This document shows, piece after piece, positions 61,282 to 64,000 of a DNA stretch of 64,000 nucleotides. How positions within the stretch are numbered: the stretch's first letter is position 1; every line of letters begins with the position of its first letter. The translations under genes and the position numbers were made by a program. The notes beneath the pieces are model-generated. The model did no database searches. It was not told where the DNA came from and worked only from the letters and a program-made list of their open reading frames with translations. This stretch comes from Gramella sp. AN32 (GTDB lineage Bacteria; Bacteroidota; Bacteroidia; Flavobacteriales; Flavobacteriaceae), in assembly GCF_023718305.1 (NCBI RefSeq), contig NZ_QEYO01000002.1, positions 310,001-374,000 of the forward strand. The letters are read 5' to 3'.

Positions 61282-64000
61282 ATGGATAGATTTTCATTTC
61301 TAAATGCTGCTCATACTGCATATTTCGCAGAACTTTACGATCAATACTTACAATATCCCGATAGTGTAGAGCCAAGCTGGAGGGCTTTTTTTCAGGGATT
61401 AGATTTTGGAATGCAACAAAATGGCATTTCCAATGAAGTATTATCGGAAGCCCCGGTGAATTTTGCCGAAGGGGAAATACCCAAACATGTTGTTAAGGAA
61501 TTTCAGGTAATTCGTCTTATCGATGGGTATCGCACACGCGGACACTTATTTACTAAAACAAACCCGGTTAGGGATCGCCGGCAATACAGACCAACTTTAG
61601 ATATTGAAAATTTTGGTTTGGAAACTGCAGATCTGGAAACCATCTTTAATGCGGGTGATATTCTTGGAATAGGGCCAACATCCCTTAAAGAAATTATCCA
61701 GCATCTGGAAAAAGTATATTGTGAATCCATCGGGATTGAATACATGTATATCCGAAAACCAGAGGAAATTGAATGGATCCAGAATAAGCTTAACGTAAAT
61801 GATAATCAGCCAAATTTTGATGAGGCGCGTAAAAAACAAATTCTTAAAAAGCTGAACGATGCCGTTTCTTTTGAAAGCTTTTTACACACTAAATATGTGG
61901 GGCAAAAAAGGTTCTCTTTAGAAGGGAACGAAAGTTTTATCCCGGCAGTAGATGCTTTAATTGAGAAAGCAGCAGAGTTTGGAGTGAAGGAATTTGTTAT
62001 GGGAATGGCACATCGTGGCCGTTTAAATACCCTTATCAATATCTTCGGAAAAAGTGCAAAAGATCTTTTCAGTGAATTTGACGGGAAAGATTACGAGCAG
62101 GATATTTTTGACGGGGATGTAAAATATCACCTGGGTTGGACTTCCTGTAGAAGCACTAATTCCGGTCATGAGATCAATATCAATATTGCTCCTAACCCTT
62201 CACATTTAGAAACAGTGGGTGCGGTTGTAGAAGGAATTACAAGGGCTAAGCAGGATCGTCGTTATGATGGCGATAATTCTAAAGTTTTACCTATCGTTGT
62301 TCATGGGGATGCTGCAATTGCAGGACAGGGGATTGTTTATGAAATAGTGCAAATGGCCCAGCTGGAAGGTTATGAAACCGGCGGTACCATACATATGGTC
62401 ATCAATAACCAGATTGGTTTTACGACTAATTACCTGGATGCAAGAAGTTCCACGTATTGTACAGATGTGGGGAAAGTAACGCTTTCACCCATTCTCCACG
62501 TAAATGCTGATGATGCCGAAGCCGTGGTACACGCAATACTTTTCGCATTGGATTTCAGGATGAAATTTAAAAGGGATGTATTTATAGATCTTCTTGGCTA
62601 TAGAAAATATGGCCATAACGAAGGTGATGAACCACGATTTACCCAACCAAAATTGTATAAAGCAATCGCAAAACATGAAAATGCACGCGATATTTATGCT
62701 GATAAATTGAAAAAAGAAGGTTTGATAGATGATAAATATCTTGAAAAACTTGAAGAAGAATATAAAGCCTCTTTAGAGGAAAAACTGGAAGATTCCCGAA
62801 AAGAAAAGACAACCCATATTACTCCTTTTATGGAAGATGAGTGGCAGGGGTATCATAACGTCCAGGAAGACGAAATGATGAAGAAAGTAGATACTACCTT
62901 TCCCATGGAAAAACTGGACAAGGTAGCGGAAGCGATTTCTCATTTACCTGAGGGTAAAAAATTCATGAGAAAGATCCAGAAGATTATAAATGGCCGCAAG
63001 CAGATGTATTTTGATGATGATAAGCTGGACTGGTCTATGGCCGAGCATTTAGCTTATGGATCTTTACTTACTGAAGGTTATAATGTGAGAATGAGTGGTC
63101 AGGATTGTGAACGGGGAACTTTCTCTCACCGGCATGCCATTGTAAAAGTGGAAGATAGCGAAGAAGAGATCATTCTTCATAATAATATTGAAGGTAGGGA
63201 AGGGGATATTTTTATTTATAACTCCCCTCTTTCAGAATATGGTGTAGTGGGATTTGATTATGGTTATGCCATGACGAGCCCAACAACCTTGACCATTTGG
63301 GAAGCACAATTTGGAGATTTTGTGAATGGTGCCCAAATTTTGATCGATCAATATATTTCTGCCGCAGAAGATAAATGGAAACTTCAGAATGGATTGGTAA
63401 TGTTGTTGCCCCACGGGTATGAAGGGCAGGGAGCAGAGCATTCCTCCGGAAGAATGGAGCGTTTTCTTCAGCTTTGTGCAAAAGATAATATGTATGTAGC
63501 TGATATTTCTACTCCGGCGAACATGTTCCACATTTTGAGAAGGCAAATGAAGGCAGACTTCAGAAAACCTTTGATCATTTTTACCCCGAAAAGTTTACTG
63601 CGACATCCAAAAGTAATTTCAACGAAAGAAGAATTTGCCAACGGGAGTTTTCAGGCGGTAATAGACGATAAAGAAGCTAAAGTAGAAAAAGTAAAAAGCC
63701 TGGTATTTTGTACCGGAAAATTTTATTATGATCTATTGAAGCATCAGGAAGAAACTGAACGAGATGACATCGCGTTAGTTAGAGTAGAGCAATTGTTCCC
63801 CATACCAACTTCAGAAATTTTAGAGATCATCAAAAAATACGATCAGGCAGATGATGTGGTTTGGGCTCAGGAAGAACCAAGAAATATGGGGGCTTACTCA
63901 CATTTACTGCTTCATTTTGAAGAAACAAGAAAATGGCGTGTATGTAGCCGGAAATTCTACGGCTCACCTGCGGCAGGAAGTGCAGTAAGATTTAAAAAAC
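61282..64000 (+). CDS. sucA: 2-oxoglutarate dehydrogenase E1 component (partial, C-terminus beyond window)
   Basis: 906 codons are visible, open to the window end, likely missing only a short tail. It starts MDRFSFLNAAHTAYFAELYDQYL, typical of the N-terminal E2-interaction arm. VMGMAHRGRLNTLINIFGK, HGDAAIAGQGIVYE and YGHNEGDEPRFTQP carry the thiamine-diphosphate and substrate pocket. Together with an E2 it decarboxylates 2-oxoglutarate in the TCA cycle. A -7 box TATTTTTG (61234-61241) lies about 40 bases upstream. The gap 61148-61281 holds only this leader. Confidence 0.95.
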   Translation, partial: MDRFSFLNAAHTAYFAELYDQYLQYPDSVEPSWRAFFQGLDFGMQQNGISNEVLSEAPVNFAEGEIPKHVVKEFQVIRLIDGYRTRGHLFTKTNPVRDRRQYRPTLDIENFGLETADLETIFNAGDILGIGPTSLKEIIQHLEKVYCESIGIEYMYIRKPEEIEWIQNKLNVNDNQPNFDEARKKQILKKLNDAVSFESFLHTKYVGQKRFSLEGNESFIPAVDALIEKAAEFGVKEFVMGMAHRGRLNTLINIFGKSAKDLFSEFDGKDYEQDIFDGDVKYHLGWTSCRSTNSGHEININIAPNPSHLETVGAVVEGITRAKQDRRYDGDNSKVLPIVVHGDAAIAGQGIVYEIVQMAQLEGYETGGTIHMVINNQIGFTTNYLDARSSTYCTDVGKVTLSPILHVNADDAEAVVHAILFALDFRMKFKRDVFIDLLGYRKYGHNEGDEPRFTQPKLYKAIAKHENARDIYADKLKKEGLIDDKYLEKLEEEYKASLEEKLEDSRKEKTTHITPFMEDEWQGYHNVQEDEMMKKVDTTFPMEKLDKVAEAISHLPEGKKFMRKIQKIINGRKQMYFDDDKLDWSMAEHLAYGSLLTEGYNVRMSGQDCERGTFSHRHAIVKVEDSEEEIILHNNIEGREGDIFIYNSPLSEYGVVGFDYGYAMTSPTTLTIWEAQFGDFVNGAQILIDQYISAAEDKWKLQNGLVMLLPHGYEGQGAEHSSGRMERFLQLCAKDNMYVADISTPANMFHILRRQMKADFRKPLIIFTPKSLLRHPKVISTKEEFANGSFQAVIDDKEAKVEKVKSLVFCTGKFYYDLLKHQEETERDDIALVRVEQLFPIPTSEILEIIKKYDQADDVVWAQEEPRNMGAYSHLLLHFEETRKWRVCSRKFYGSPAAGSAVRFKK

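Overview
The window looks like chromosomal DNA of a marine-type member of the Flavobacteriaceae (Bacteroidota), close to the Gramella/Christiangramia, Salegentibacter and Zunongwangia group. This is inferred from AT-rich DNA, the sdhCAB operon with a one-piece five-helix cytochrome b subunit, the suf gene order interleaved with flavobacterial lipoproteins and DUF2480/DUF3078 genes, near absence of Shine-Dalgarno sequences, and many promoters of the Bacteroidota form TTG-N17..21-TAnnTTTG. No rRNA, tRNA, CRISPR array, prophage or insertion-sequence transposase was recognised.

Layout. 1-3.5 kb: edge of a PLP aminotransferase gene, then a solitary AT-rich gene for a PLD-nuclease/SF2-helicase/DUF3427 protein, a likely defence islet. 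3.5-7.1 kb: sdhCAB (minus strand) with promoter and terminator. 7.3-9.1 kb: DinB-like/DnaJ-like/CbpM-like operon with overlapping genes. 9.3-13.6 kb: a secreted sortilin/BNR-repeat protein and aminopeptidase P. 13.6-17.0 kb: a long non-coding stretch headed by a sigma-54-like promoter, a small zinc-ribbon protein, a lipoprotein, an HExxH exported protein and thiL. 17.1-26.4 kb: the Fe-S assembly cluster (sufA, a four-helix-bundle gene, sufB, lipoprotein, sufC, sufD, sufS, two small envelope genes, sufE, a MIP18-type gene, DUF2480, DUF3078). 26.5-32.2 kb: hflX, a lipocalin-like secreted protein, an SDR epimerase, an M28 membrane peptidase and a CBS protein. 32.2-37.2 kb: accessory region with an ATP-grasp ligase, gamma-glutamylcyclotransferase, DUF4174, zinc ribbon, an unknown protein, an Mrr-type endonuclease and a short SSB. 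Two related 3'-end elements in this region suggest gene-cassette or insertion history. 37.3-53.3 kb: acetate-type symporter pair, HDAC-like hydrolase, metG, yraN, M13 peptidase, threonine dehydrogenase, cold-shock protein, ClC transporter, aspS and a MORN-repeat protein. 53.4-60.1 kb: a TetR-TolC-MFP-RND efflux operon with a clear operator over its promoter. 60.2-64.0 kb: polyprenyl synthase and 2-oxoglutarate dehydrogenase E1, cut by the window end.

Integration. The core is central metabolism (succinate dehydrogenase and 2-oxoglutarate dehydrogenase of the TCA cycle), Fe-S biogenesis that would feed SdhB, and protein quality control. The less ordinary parts are four. First, a family of intergenic double-hairpin repeats with covarying stems (near 9.2, 14.9, 43.7 and 46.1 kb). 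Second, the cassette-like 3' elements around 33.4-35.7 kb next to ATP-grasp and Mrr genes. Third, the stand-alone PLD-helicase-DUF3427 gene. Fourth, the sigma-54-like promoter that faces about 430 bases without a convincing gene. All functional statements come from reading the sequence and from family knowledge; nothing was searched or computed.
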